Positions 22,857 through 34,439 of a stretch of DNA of 64,000 bases are shown one piece after another. Both the position numbers and the translations under genes were made by a program. How positions within the stretch are numbered: position 1 is the first letter of the stretch; each line of letters opens with the position of its first letter. The stretch lies in assembly GCF_000003815.2 (NCBI RefSeq), contig NC_049981.1:4456901-4520900 (forward strand). Direction: 5' to 3'. This stretch comes from Branchiostoma floridae (lineage: Eukaryota > Chordata > Leptocardii > Amphioxiformes > Branchiostomatidae). The notes under the pieces are model-generated. The model saw only the letters and a program-made list of their open reading frames with translations. It searched no databases and was not told the origin of the DNA.

Positions 22857-23599
22857 GTAAAAGACCCTACGAAAGTCGCTTTGCTGTCAATAAAAATCAC
22901 GACATTAACGAAAAACAGTCGTTTAGGCTTAAAAACAACCTGTCGCTCTCTTTATAAAACGCCGTGCTTCTGATAATGATTATACAAACGACATTATCTA
23001 ACACTATACTTTCGGCTGTTTGATCTTTTCAGCTTCTTTGCTTCCACAAAGTGTGCTCGATCTAATGCAGACCGAGATGCAGCAGCTTTAACCAGAGATG
23101 GGGGCCAGGGAACAAACGTCCCAGGCTAAAATGCAGCAACTTCAGGCAGACAACCAAGCGATGAAAGCGGAAATGCAACAACTTCAAAATGAGATGGTGG
23201 CCAAAGACCAGAGGATCCAAGACCTGGAACAACGAGACTACATCGAACGCTGTAAGCGGCGATGATTGTTTCACCGTTCAAGTTACATTGTATTGTATTG
23301 TAAACAGGCGTCACTTTAATTTTGGAAAAACACTCCAAAATGCTTTAGCTGATCAAATTTTTATTATTCTTATTGGGTACATACAAAAGTGTAATGAATA
23401 TGCGGAAAGCACCAATGGGTCCCTTGGGACTAGTCCAATTATACTATGATTATATATAATTTTGTGGTATCATACATAATTATACATAACACATTTTACC
23501 ATTATACATAATTATATATAACCCGTAAAGTTGAGTGAGCGGTCTGTAAGTGAGACATTTCCCACCAAGAGTATAGGAGATACATATAGTCGAGAAGGG

Positions 23600-23880
23600 A
23601 AACAAGATGGGTAAGAGAGGGTGAGAGGGATAGAAAGAGAGGGGGGAGAGAGAGAAAAACATAGACAATATAAGGAAGAGCACCCAGGAGAGAAGGATTT
23701 AGAGTGAGAGAGAGAGAGAGAGAGAGAATGGTTTATTTGTTTCACAGCCAACTTGCGGCTCGAAAGCCGATTTATCAGGCTTATTTACATTGTGTACCGC
23801 TACCTTATTGCTACTCATAAGAAAATTGTAACATAAACAATACAAATAAGACGCGTAGCATGAATATCATAATGGAGAAA
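23600..23880. repeat. (GA)n tract and LINE-like 3' tail
   Basis: Purine tract (gagagaga) up to 23728, followed by ggtttatttgtttcacagcc and cttattgctactcataag, which resembles inverted LINE 3' ends seen elsewhere in the window. Confidence 0.5.
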
Positions 23881-24009
23881 TATTGTAGATACGAGTTCAA
23901 TGGCTAAAAGGCACATTGAAATAGGGTTAAAACTATACATATTAAAAGTCTGATCATGCTAAAACTTATTGACTTGTCCTACAGCATTAGCTATTAAAGA
24001 TGACGTATC

Positions 24010-24643
24010 TATAGTGAAAAGTTTAAACTTTGTTCCAACACAAGGGAAGAAACTCACCATAAATTTTCGGCCGAACACTCCGACCTTCATCAGATGAATG
24101 ATTCGCTGCTAATCCGGAAGTCGTCGGATGACGTCAGGTAGCAGCGAATCATAAATGGCGGGAAGGCGAAACCTGCCACCGTCACGGTTCAATGAGGGTT
24201 GATGTGCCCTGATGTAGATAGCCTCCTTGACGCCCCTCACGAACCAGTCCTGTTCGGAATCCAAGATGCGAACTTGGTCCAGAGATACGGAGTGGCCCGG
24301 AAATTCGACGTGTATATGCTGAGACACTTCTGAAGATGTTGAACTGCGACGTTTATGTTCCATGAAACGGGTTCTTAATGATCGTGCCGTTTCCCCGATG
24401 TAGGACTCGGTGCACGGACCTCTGAGGTTCTGTCCCGTACAACGAATATGGTAAACCACGCCGCACTGTGACGGTGGCAGGTTTCGCCTTCCCGCCATTT
24501 ATGATTCGCTGCTACCTGACGTCATCCGACGACTTCCGGATTAGCAGCGAATCATTCATCTGATGAAGGTCGGAGTGTTCGGCCGAAAATTTATGGTGAG
24601 TGTCTTCCCTTGTGTTGGAACAAAGTTTAAACTTTTCACTATG
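24010..24643 (-). mobile_element. Penelope-like element fragment with inverted terminal repeats
   Basis: The minus-strand ORF 24498-24109 (129 residues) is a GIY-YIG endonuclease domain: CGVVYHIRC, then ESYIGETARSLRTRFMEHKR, EAIYIRAHQPSLNRDGGRF and a C-terminal LPAIYDSLLPD. This arrangement is typical of the C-terminal nuclease of Penelope-like retroelements. The reverse transcriptase part is absent. Flanking arms of 176 bp, 24010-24185 and 24468-24643, are near-perfect inverted copies of each other and enclose 282 bp. The ORF begins in one arm and ends in the other. Penelope elements are known for LTR-like repeats that may be inverted and for 5' truncation. Confidence 0.85.
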
Positions 24644-25132
24644 GAATTTACCAACACAGATGAGCTTTCATTCGGATATAAGATGACGTATTTAGATGAT
24701 GTATTTCGTCATAGACTAGTCTTTCCCATTGTGAACCTATCATCGCAATATTGTATCGCTGTGAAACATAACACATTTAAAATGTTCGCTTTGGTGAAAG
24801 TTGTGTAATTCTGATCATTACACTCAACATGTACTTTTAAACTTTCCAAATTAGGTCAAAGCGGTGTCTTTGAAACACCATTTGATGCCTTCACGTCCAA
24901 ATCCAGGGATCGCCACATCGAACTGAAAACCACGTTCAGCAGGGCGTTCCGGACAACCCCCGTGGTGACTGTGGGCTTGGCAACGCTGGATCATTTGAAT
25001 GATGGTGATGTTAACATCCGCGTCGCATCTAGCGTGGTCTACGTCTCCACAACAAGTCTGACGGTGCGAATCGGCACCTGGAATTATTCAAAGTTGTACA
25101 GTGCCAAAGTCTACTGGATGGCTTGTGCTTGA

Positions 25133-25640
25133 GAGAGATAGCTTTATTGCACAACAATTGTACGGGGTACAAAGTATGGCATCTACATAACTACAGTTCT
25201 ATAACGCTTATCTAACTAAATACAGAAGTTGTAGTATGGAATAAGTTTCTTACAATCATTGGAGGATTTTACAATCATTGGAGTGAGATGTAATACGTGC
25301 ACTCACTTTGGTTCAATTCTTGTGACCTGAGTTGTAGAATGTGGTCGCGGAGTGGAATAATTCTTTGACTGTGACATAAGGTCAACAAAGTCTGATTAAA
25401 AGAAATAATTGGATTTCAGTGTGTGTTATTTCTTACTTATATTATGTGCTTTCCTTTCTAGTCCAGTTGTTTGTTTGTTTGTTTGTTGTTTACTTTATCT
25501 GGATCTCCTTTAGTAATACTAAATGTAGTATCACTATTTGTCCTGGAGTCCTACAATTCATAAGCAATAAATACTTAACATAAGCAACAAATCTTGTACA
25601 ATAAGTAAACAGAAAACTAATAAAATCAACCAAGGTACTT
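25133..25640. repeat. Two LINE-like 3' tails
   Basis: gctttattgcacaacaattg directly after the lectin stop, and tttatctggatctccttta...ctaaatgtagtatcac with (GTTT)n at 25475-25495. Both resemble inverted non-LTR 3' ends. No coding part is seen. Confidence 0.4.
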
Positions 25641-26619
25641 ACTATAGAGTAAAGGTGGGAGATCAGAGGTCAAATTAAAATGTTGGAAGCCATAACTTAG
25701 GTTTCGTATGCAGAAGGTGAATAAAGATAATGATTAATGAAACACTAGAAAGGCCGGTATTTGCTTAGGAGCAAATTCAGCTATTTTTACTCCGCTCCTC
25801 CTTGCGAAAATGGACTGTTCCAAAATTGAATTTGAAAAAAAAAAAAGATCCAGTTTGAGAATGACTCGGAATTACGGTTCTTTCATACTAGTACTGTACA
25901 GTAAGCACACTTTTATTTCTTGATTACAACACGCAAACAGTATGCTAGTGATTCACACATTAACAAAGAAGACACCGTTGTTCTTCAAGAATGAAAGTCG
26001 GGGTAAACTCAAAAGGCCGGCTACAAGCTCTATCGGCGAAATCTCAAAGGGCAGCTAATCAGACAGACTGACAGAAGCAGGTCGGTGCCGGGAAAAACAC
26101 CCCAAAGCCGACCGCGGAGAATGGTACCCAGGCTAATGATATCGGGGTCCTTTTAGTAAATATCTCATGCACTATCATACCAAATTTCGGGTCCATTGGG
26201 CTTAATACCTGGGCACAGGAGGCACAATTATACAGTTCGGTCAGAACACCACCTAAAACATCCATAAAATCATTTTAAAGGTATCTATGAAAAAAACAGA
26301 AAAAGTCGGGTCTGGGTATTGGCCCACTCTACCTTTGTGCCAAACTTCAGGTCATTCGATGCAGGAATGATGGTGTTTCTGTCATAATTTCATAATGTAT
26401 GTGGGAACACTTCTTGCACTTGACTTTGCTATCCTCTGCTTGGTGTCTGTTGGTGCCACTTGTGGCCGGTTGACTATTGTACCCTCTGACAGGCCAGAGT
26501 TTCAGCACCCGGCCAGTAATAAATTTAGCACTGTCAAATTGACACCTTCTATCAAGGCACAATCCCATGTGTCTGCACAACTGGTGGTGTATCCTCTTCA
26601 TCCAGTAGAAAATAGTTTC

Positions 26620-26770
26620 CAATAAGCAGACCCATCGGTGCCTTAGAGATAATATAAAAGCTGGCAAAGGAGCATAGCCGGCCAAATGGAGATAGCCGGC
26701 CAAAGGGCTACACTAAGTCCCTTGCCAGCTTTGATACTATTTCTAAGGCACCGTAGGGTCTGCTTGGAGA
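26620..26770. repeat. Long hairpin inside the composite repeat
   Basis: aagcagacccatcggtgcct, then gagataatataaaagctggcaa is mirrored by ttgccagctttgatactattt, then aaggcaccgtagggtctgctt: arms of about 45 bp around a 50-bp loop containing two agccggccaaa units. Confidence 0.8.
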
Positions 26771-27719
26771 CTAGTAGAAAATAGAATACAATACAATGAT
26801 TAGTATTTCCTTTGTGTAGTTTCAGGTACCACTCACCGCGCCATTCTGCACGCCCTGCTGTATCGCTAAACCCGACACTCTAAACTTGCGTTAAGTAAAC
26901 GTACAAAAACTACACAATAACGACGACAAGCTACCCAAATTTGTTACTGTGTTTGTGCATTGTAGCCAATTTAAGTTAAACAGTACGATTTTTTACTTAC
27001 TTTTAACAAATTTCTTCCCCGACGACATGCTCTCCTGGTATGGTTAAGCTGCTAATTTGAAAGACACTTCCTCATTTGCTGTACCCAATCAGGTCATCGC
27101 TTCCGCTAAGTGCCGCGCGTATTGGTGACGCGGTAATTACATTTAGGCACAACTCACAGCTGCACCACATTACGTCACTCGCGGGACGTGACCATATATG
27201 GTGACACGCGCGAAACTCGTGAAACGCATGAAAATAAACGTAGATACCCCGCCAAACCGGCTTATAAATCATTATGAAGTGATTTTGGGCCAAAAATGAT
27301 AGCTTGGTTCTTTTAATAACGATCTCCCGCAGTATCATACCAAATTTCAGGTCATTTGGACTGAGTACCTGGGCACGGGAGGCAAGAATATATAGTCATG
27401 GTCAGAAATGGACCTAAAAACATCCATAAAATCATTTTAAAGGTATCTATCAAAAAAAGGAGAAAATAGCATCTGGGTATTGGCCCACTCTACCTTTGTG
27501 CCAAATTTCAGGTCATTCGGTGCAGGAACGACGGAGATGAATCACTTTAACGATCGCGACAGGAGAAAGAAAGAAACAGTATGAAAACTAGAAAGGCCGA
27601 CATTTGCTTGAGAGCAAATACAGCATATTTCAGCCATCTCCCTCCCCATGCAACAATAGGCAATTTCAAAATCACCCATTTGAAAAATCACTTTTACTAA
27701 TGACGGTTTAACCCAAAAA

Positions 27720-28385
27720 TGAGTCTTACAAAATTCCCCCGTTCAAGAATGGACTCCAGTGCACCCTATGTGAATTTGCACAATAGACCAGTCCAGAAAT
27801 ACTCCCACTGAAACCTTGGCCTTTTGAATAAGAAACCAAATCCAAAATTGAATTTAGCAAAAAAGGTCCCAGTGCATAAAAAGGTATAATAGACCAGTCT
27901 AAAAACACTTCCACTAAAATTGAATTTTGAATCATCACCCGTTCAAAACTGAATTTGAAAAAATCCCCCTTCCGTGTGCAAAAAATGGACTCTTCCATGT
28001 AAAGTAGAGCAGTCCAAAAATACATCCGCTAAAATAGGACTTTGACATAATCACTGAAGTCCAAAAAATGGATTTAAAAAAAAAGCCCCCTCTATGCAAG
28101 AATGGACTCTTCCAGAACACCCATGTAAAATTGCAAATTAGACCAGTCCAAAAATAACCCTACTGAAAGACTTTGACAAACTAGAAGTCACCAAAGTCCA
28201 AAATATGAATTTTGAAAAATCCCCCTCCGTGCGAGAATAGACTCTTCCAGCACACATTCTGTAAAATTGCAAAATAGACCTGTCCAAAAATGCATCCACT
28301 GAAAGACTTCACCAGTCCAATGATGAATTTAAAAAAAAATGAACCCCTCCGTGTAAGAATGGACTCTTCCAGATAACACCGGGCT
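27720..28385. repeat. Degenerate minisatellite, period about 110 bp
   Basis: About six units of the pattern ccccctccgtg, gaatggactcttccag, ttgcaaaatagaccagtcc, aaaa and ccactgaaa. Weak minus-strand ORFs here are repeat products. Confidence 0.7.
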
Positions 28386-29324
28386 CGCTGATTGGCTGCC
28401 ACCCCCCCTCTTTAGGATATAGATTCAGGCTAAGTGATTGGTTACCTATCTAATTAGATTAAATAGACATATATGCCAGTAGGTGCAATCTGCAGCTGGG
28501 GGTCAACGACCTTAAGGTCATTGACCCCTCTGGCTATTGGAAAATGACAAAAAAATCCCCAAATATATCATTTTGACGTAGTCTATGACAAAAATTATAC
28601 ATGTGTCATTTGAATAAATATCTAGTGCACCCTTTTACCAAAATTTAGGTCATTTGGTTTTAAAACCAGAGCACAAGAGCCAAAAGTGTACTTTTTGGTC
28701 ATAAAATGGCCAAATAATCGCAAAATTGAGCATTTTATTGTACCGTATGCCTCAAGTGTTATTGAATCCATGTGCGCATATGTCTAGGGCACTCCTATGC
28801 TAAATTTCAGGTTATCCGGTTCTAAAACCAAGGTACAGGAGCCAAAAGTGTCCTTTTTTGGTAAAAAAATGACCAAAAAATCGCAAAAATAAGTATTTCG
28901 TTATACTGTACACCAAAACTGATATTGAATCTATATGGGGGACTTATCAAGGCACATCTGTACCAAATTTCAGCTCATTCGGTTATAATACCAGGGTACA
29001 AGGGGCCCAAATATACAGTTTTGGTCTTAAGATGACCAAAAAACCTTAATAAAATCATTTAAGAGACAGATATGGAAAAAATGAAAAAAACGTCCGAGGG
29101 TATTGGCCCAATCTACCCTTGTGCCAAATTTCAAGTCATTCGGTTGAGGAACAAGGGAGATACCGTGTTCTGAAGATTTGACAGGAGAAAGAAAGAAAGA
29201 AAGAAAGAAACATTACGAATACAATATATTTCACCATACCTATGGTATGGCTGAAATATAACAATATTTTTACTCCCGACCGTACCTACGGTACGCGGAG
29301 TAAAAATAATTAATTGATCAGAAT

Positions 29325-29625
29325 AAGCCGCACTCCAGCCTGGTATCCAGCTGTATTATAGCTCCTGAGCCTCTTCTGTACTCTCCGTATTTGATAAGTG
29401 GTCACAAGAGGAACTATAATGATAAGACTGGATACCAGGCTAGCCACATTCCGTATCCCCTTGCATGTTGGGAATACGGACAACATAGACCGGATTGAAC
29501 ATGGTACGCATGAGTCCCATGGTGATTTTATTTCTATTTGCTTTTTGACAGACGAGGACAATGTAGCACTGCACTGGAGCTTGTAACTTTAACAGTGCCA
29601 CATACACTGGACAGACAAAAAAATG
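29325..29625. repeat. Palindromic repeat and SINE tail
   Basis: 29325-29525 contains cactccagcctggtatccagc and, inverted, gactggataccaggct; a second copy lies at 33563-33725. It is followed at 29520-29625 by an inverted SINE tail (ttgacagacgaggacaatgta). Confidence 0.75.
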
Positions 29626-29798
29626 TAGGTAGTCTTTTTTTTGCCTCCCCAACCTCTGTTTTATCTAACATTTGTTTCGAAAAGTTTTCCTTTAATACTT
29701 ACGAGTGCTTGAATAAACTCATTTATCCTAAAAATTGGTCTGCAACCAGCCGAAAAACAAAGTGTGATCAGCAGCACATCATACAGAAGTCGTTCTTT

Positions 29799-29807
29799 GA
29801 TAAAAGG
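29799..29807 (+). promoter_or_regulatory. TATA-like element of the intact transmembrane lectin
   Basis: GATAAAAGG in the shared block cgttctttgataaaagggca, about 105 bp upstream of the ATG. A second shared block (gtctgccagtacagtaaac) abuts the ATG. Confidence 0.5.
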
Positions 29808-29911
29808 GCAAACATACTCCTTCTTATTCAGATTAATAAGCTCTACTAGATTGACCATATTCATGCTTATTTAAATACAGAGATCGGTATTAGTCTGCCA
29901 GTACAGTAAAC

Positions 29912-32282
29912 ATGTACGAGCAGGCGGAGCCGGTCCGGTCTCCCGTCTCTGGGCCCGGCAGTGGCCGAACCACCGGGCCGCCGCCTCAATCACCTACTGT
30001 CCACCTGAGCGCTTCAAAAGGGCGTGCTCGCTATGGGAAAGGTGCTGCAGACAAGCGAGAAGAAGACCAAGAAACCTCGGACACGTACGAAGAAGCCGAG
30101 GCGGTGAAACGTGACACAACTTACACGTCTGCAGGTAAGCAATATTGTTGTAGCCGTATTTTCTTTTTTTTAAGTAGGATTCTGTAAATACTGTTTATAT
30201 CTCGAAAATTCTGTTTTTGTCTTATTATGTTGATGATGGATTTTAAGTTGAATTCATCCTAATTGTAACTTTATCAAATTATAATTTTTTTGCTGCAGGC
30301 CGTATGTATATGGGAGCAAGTGTCCACCAAGCGCTTTGTAGCTTCATCCGTTCCCACCGTATCTGCTTGGCCGCCGTTACTGTAACAGTTGTAGTCTTTA
30401 GCCTTGTTGCGATGGGACTCTTCATAATGTTCTTCATCAATAATAAGGTGAACAATCTAAATCTCAAAAGTTTATTATCATGATATCGTAATCTGTACTA
30501 GACCCGTTAAATAAGCAGCACTTTTTGTTACCGAAATGTGTATATGTCTAACATACAACCCAGCATGTAGACAGAAAATTTCGTGTTTTGAGAGGTCTTA
30601 CTTTAACTAAAACCGTAAGAAGTTTCATTGTGGTGTGACCGATCTAACAAAAGTTACATTCATATGTATAATATACTACTTTCCTATAAGCCCTGGTCTT
30701 CTTGATTATTCGTACAAAACGTTTCATTTTGTTCTTTGGTTTCATTCATATCTAAGTTTCTATTTTTATGTTTGTGTTTGTAAAGGAAAAATCGGAGCTG
30801 ACCGTCACTGTTAACAACTTGAAACTTGATCTGGAGAACATGTCTCAACGCGATGTTGACAACGAGCAAAACCAAACTGCTGCAACGGAGAGTTTTCTTG
30901 GGACGAGTAAGATGCCAGGTAGGGTACAATGAGCTTCATATATAGTTTTCTCTCTTCATTTTACTTTTTTGTAATTATGCCACATATAGAAACTATAGTT
31001 TGGTGCGTTATCTTTTTATTTGACCTCTTTCTACTACTTCCAGCGACACGTTTAGCCTGTTAGTGACTTTTTTCTGAATAGTGGTTCTGTGAGACCTGTG
31101 TTGGTCCTTTTCCTAAAAATACATTTATCAGGTTGGTAGAATATGGGATATTTACGTCACTATGTTAACAGGTAGATTTGTTGATACAGAGATATGATAA
31201 ATGGATTTTTTTGCGAGATTGTTATCATCATAGCATTTTTTCTTGTTTTAGAACTATGATTTCTATTATTTAAGTACATGTATATCGTCAACTACAATAT
31301 ATGTTAACTCAGCATGCTGATGCTGCCATATACCTATTAGCTACTCCATTTGTATCTACATGTTTGTATGCTTGTATTTATTGATCGAAAAGACCATACG
31401 AAAGTCTTTGTGCTTTCTTTTTACGTCAATTAGGACTACAGTGGAATTCACTCTGCATCAAAAATAAATTGCGTCTTGGCTCAAACAACCACTAAGTCGC
31501 TCTCATTATGAAATGGATGATCTAATAAAGTTATGCAAACACACATTTTCTACATTATCTGACACTGTCCTTTCATCTGCTCGGTCCCAGCTTCTCTGTC
31601 CGTACAAAGTCTCCTCGAGCAGCTTCAGTCCGACATGCAACAGCTTCAGGTGGAGACTAAAGCCAAAGAACAGAGGTTCCAGGCTGAAATACAACAACTT
31701 CAGGCCGAGACGGGGACCAAGGAGCACATGTTCCAGTCTGAAATACAACAACTTCACACCGAGATGGCAGCAAAGGATCAAATGATCCATGACTTGCAAC
31801 AGAGAAGCTACGTCGAACGCTGTAAGCGGTTATTGTATTGTATTGTATTGTATTGTATTGTATTGTATTGTTTTGTATTGTTTTGCAAGTTACATTGTAT
31901 TGTATTGTATTGTATTGGTATTTTTAAAACAATTTTGGAGAGGGGGTTCTGGCCACTACGTTAAATACAGCATTTTACACTTTCCATATTAGGCGAAAGC
32001 GGTTTTTCTGAAACACCACGTGACGCCTTTACGTCAGGACATGGCGATCGCCACCGCGACCTGACCACTACGTTCAGCAGGGCCTTTCGGACAACACCCG
32101 TGGTGACTGTGGGCTTGACGACATTGGACCATTTGGATGACGAAAATAAAGATGGCGATGGTAACATCCGGGTCACAGCAGGCGTGTTATCTGTCTCCAC
32201 AACAAGCCTGAAGGTGCGAATCGGCACATGGAATAGTTCACAGCTGTTCCGTGCCACAGCCCACTGGATGGCTTGTGCATGA
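29912..32282 (+). CDS. Type II transmembrane coiled-coil H-type lectin, intact
   Basis: Five exons with matching phases: 29912-30134, 30299-30447, 30786-30918, 31591-31821 and 31993-32282, giving 341 residues. Residues 1-96: cytoplasmic, Pro/Ser/Arg-rich head (MYEQAEPVRSPVSG) with two Tyr in acidic contexts (YEQAE, TYEEAEAV). About 97-121: membrane segment ending GLFIMFFINNK, with Cys in ALCSFIRSHRIC just before it. No signal peptide, so an anchor with the C-terminus outside is expected. About 125-168: short stalk. 169-245: coiled coil of QQLQ/EIQQL repeats. 246-341: H-type lectin, with FSRAFRTTPVVTVGLTTLD, STTSLKVRIGTW and WMACA. The stop is 32280-32282. Likely role: surface sugar recognition, probably as a trimer. 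The start is fixed by identity across five paralogs. Confidence 0.92.
31831..31918. repeat. (TATTG)n microsatellite
   Basis: Pentanucleotide array in the last intron of the intact lectin gene. Confidence 0.95.
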
Positions 32283-32365
32283 GATGTATAACTTACACAG
32301 GCAATGGTTTACGTCTTGTGGCCTGAGTAGTGGTGGCGAAGATGAATTACTTTGAACCATAACCA

Positions 32366-33347
32366 NNNNNNNNNNNNNNNNNNNNNNNNNNNNNNNNNNN
32401 NNNNNNNNNNNNNNNNNNNNNNNNNNNNNNNNNNNNNNNNNNNNNNNNNNNNNNNNNNNNNNNNNNNNNNNNNNNNNNNNNNNNNNNNNNNNNNNNNNNN
32501 NNNNNNNNNNNNNNNNNNNNNNNNNNNNNNNNNNNNNNNNNNNNNNNNNNNNNNNNNNNNNNNNNNNNNNNNNNNNNNNNNNNNNNNNNNNNNNNNNNNN
32601 NNNNNNNNNNNNNNNNNNNNNNNNNNNNNNNNNNNNNNNNNNNNNNNNNNNNNNNNNNNNNNNNNNNNNNNNNNNNNNNNNNNNNNNNNNNNNNNNNNNN
32701 NNNNNNNNNNNNNNNNNNNNNNNNNNNNNNNNNNNNNNNNNNNNNNNNNNNNNNNNNNNNNNNNNNNNNNNNNNNNNNNNNNNNNNNNNNNNNNNNNNNN
32801 NNNNNNNNNNNNNNNNNNNNNNNNNNNNNNNNNNNNNNNNNNNNNNNNNNNNNNNNNNNNNNNNNNNNNNNNNNNNNNNNNNNNNNNNNNNNNNNNNNNN
32901 NNNNNNNNNNNNNNNNNNNNNNNNNNNNNNNNNNNNNNNNNNNNNNNNNNNNNNNNNNNNNNNNNNNNNNNNNNNNNNNNNNNNNNNNNNNNNNNNNNNN
33001 NNNNNNNNNNNNNNNNNNNNNNNNNNNNNNNNNNNNNNNNNNNNNNNNNNNNNNNNNNNNNNNNNNNNNNNNNNNNNNNNNNNNNNNNNNNNNNNNNNNN
33101 NNNNNNNNNNNNNNNNNNNNNNNNNNNNNNNNNNNNNNNNNNNNNNNNNNNNNNNNNNNNNNNNNNNNNNNNNNNNNNNNNNNNNNNNNNNNNNNNNNNN
33201 NNNNNNNNNNNNNNNNNNNNNNNNNNNNNNNNNNNNNNNNNNNNNNNNNNNNNNNNNNNNNNNNNNNNNNNNNNNNNNNNNNNNNNNNNNNNNNNNNNNN
33301 NNNNNNNNNNNNNNNNNNNNNNNNNNNNNNNNNNNNNNNNNNNNNNN
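32366..33347. other. Assembly gap
   Basis: 982 unresolved bases downstream of the intact lectin gene. Another family member or a repeat may be hidden here. Confidence 0.99.
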
Positions 33348-33562
33348 CTTTTTTATTTACTTTAGTGTTCACCACAAAACAAGGCTCATGGAGCAACTCA
33401 AGCGCTTTGGGTTACAATACTGTATTGTAAAGAAATATGTCTGTTAAACCGTGACTTAAACAGTTTCAGATTGTACCCCATGGGGAAACAAGTCCGTTGT
33501 AACTTATTACATAGGGATGTAGTTCTTAGTGTAGACGATATAGTTGTATTTCCTATTTTTTC

Positions 33563-33725
33563 AGAATAAGCCACACTCCAGCCTGGTATCCAGCTGTATT
33601 ATAGCTCCCGAGTCTTTTCTGTCCTTTCCGTATTTGAGCCTAGCCACATTCCAGATCCCTCTTCATGCTGTGAAAAAAAGACAACATAGACCAGAGTGAA
33701 CACGGTACGCATGCGTCGCATACGT
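33563..33725. repeat. Second copy of the palindromic repeat at 29325
   Basis: Begins gaataagccacactccagcctgg. As at 29325, it lies several hundred bp upstream of a lectin exon 1, so it belongs to the duplicated unit. Confidence 0.75.
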
Positions 33726-33984
33726 GTTACCATAGCAATATTTTGATACTCAACCCAATTGCTTATCTTTGAATGTCTTATTCAGCATATGATATTCCAG
33801 TATTGCGCAACTACCGAAAAAACAAAACAAATTCGACTCTGGTCTAAGTGACAAATGTGCAGTTATTGGCATCTTGGAAAATAAAATCGGTTTGTACCCT
33901 TAAAATTTTTTGTAAAATTAATGTTTGTTACATCAGACAATAAATGATATGTACTGTCGAGGCTCGAATGTACAACTTTAAAAG

Positions 33985-34035
33985 TCATTCATTCATTCAT
34001 TCATTCATCCATTCATTCATTCATTCATTCATTCA
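33985..34035. repeat. (ATTC)n microsatellite
   Basis: cattcattcattc run with one catcc interruption. Confidence 0.95.
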
Positions 34036-34196
34036 TAGGCTTGGACGTAAGTATATATTTTTGTTCATTATCTGTTTTGAAGAGGATGGCTTTGATACTA
34101 GTACTCGTAAATCAACTCCTTCATCATGAAAATTGGTCTGCAACCAGCCAAAAAAGAAAACGTAATTAACAGCACATCAAACAAAACCAGTTCTTT

Positions 34197-34205
34197 GATA
34201 AAAGG
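34197..34205 (+). promoter_or_regulatory. TATA-like element of the lectin exon-1 stub
   Basis: GATAAAAGG in the shared upstream block, about 105 bp before the ATG of the stub. Confidence 0.45.
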
Positions 34206-34308
34206 GCAAACATACTCATTCTTATTCAGACTAAGCTCTACAATATTGGACATATTCATGCCTATTTCAAAACAGGTTGTAGATTATTTGTCTGTCAGTA
34301 CAGTAAAC

Positions 34309-34437
34309 ATGTACGAGCAGGCGGAGCCGGTCCGGTCTCCCGTCTCTGGGCCTGGCAGTGGCCGAACCACCGGGCCGCCGCCTACATCACCTGGACTAAG
34401 ATGTGAAAAAAATTTGACCATTCTATTAGCAGCATAA
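34309..34437 (+). pseudogene. Lectin family exon-1 stub
   Basis: ATG and the first 27 or so codons of the family head (MYEQAEPVRSPVSGPGSGRT) are kept, together with the full upstream promoter block. Homology stops at about 34392, and the frame then runs to a stop at 34437 with unrelated residues. No other family exon follows before the next gene at 35768, so this is a truncated tandem copy. Confidence 0.85.
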
Positions 34438-34439
34438 TA

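Larger units (their letters stand above)
20013..25132 (+). pseudogene. Type II transmembrane H-type lectin, disrupted
   Basis: All five family exons can be found: 20013-20229 (cytoplasmic head, MYEQAESVRSPVSG); 20392-21524 (membrane exon, split by a 994-bp insert at 20478-21471); 21839-21971 (stalk); 23033-23251 (coiled coil, ending DYIERC); 24855-25132 (H-type lectin, with SRAFRTTPVVTVGLATLD, STTSLTVRIGTW and WMACA). Two lesions are certain: the insert in the membrane-coding exon, and an in-frame TAA at 23089-23091 in the coiled-coil exon where the repeat pattern predicts Gln. The lectin exon itself is open and keeps its key residues. The introns also host a Penelope-like fragment (24010-24643) and GTAT and GA microsatellites. 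It may be transcribed but cannot give the full receptor. Confidence 0.88.
25740..29312. mobile_element. Composite of two large repeat copies
   Basis: Each unit begins actagaaaggccg...tttgctt...gagcaaat (25747 and 27590) and ends with gacaggagaaagaaagaaa (27559 and 29169), so the block is two diverged copies in tandem. Many internal stretches repeat the theme ccaaatttcaggtcattcgg. No intact ORF. The outer ends carry tactccgc / gcggagtaaaaat, an inverted pair. Confidence 0.6.

Noticed and set aside
22465-22860. Cys/Met/Tyr-rich ORFs on both strands
   Set aside because: Translation of a GTAT tetranucleotide array.
26347-26703. 118-codon minus-strand ORF
   Set aside because: It runs through a hairpin of the composite repeat.
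32347-33396. Two ORFs of over 330 codons
   Set aside because: They consist almost entirely of unresolved bases.
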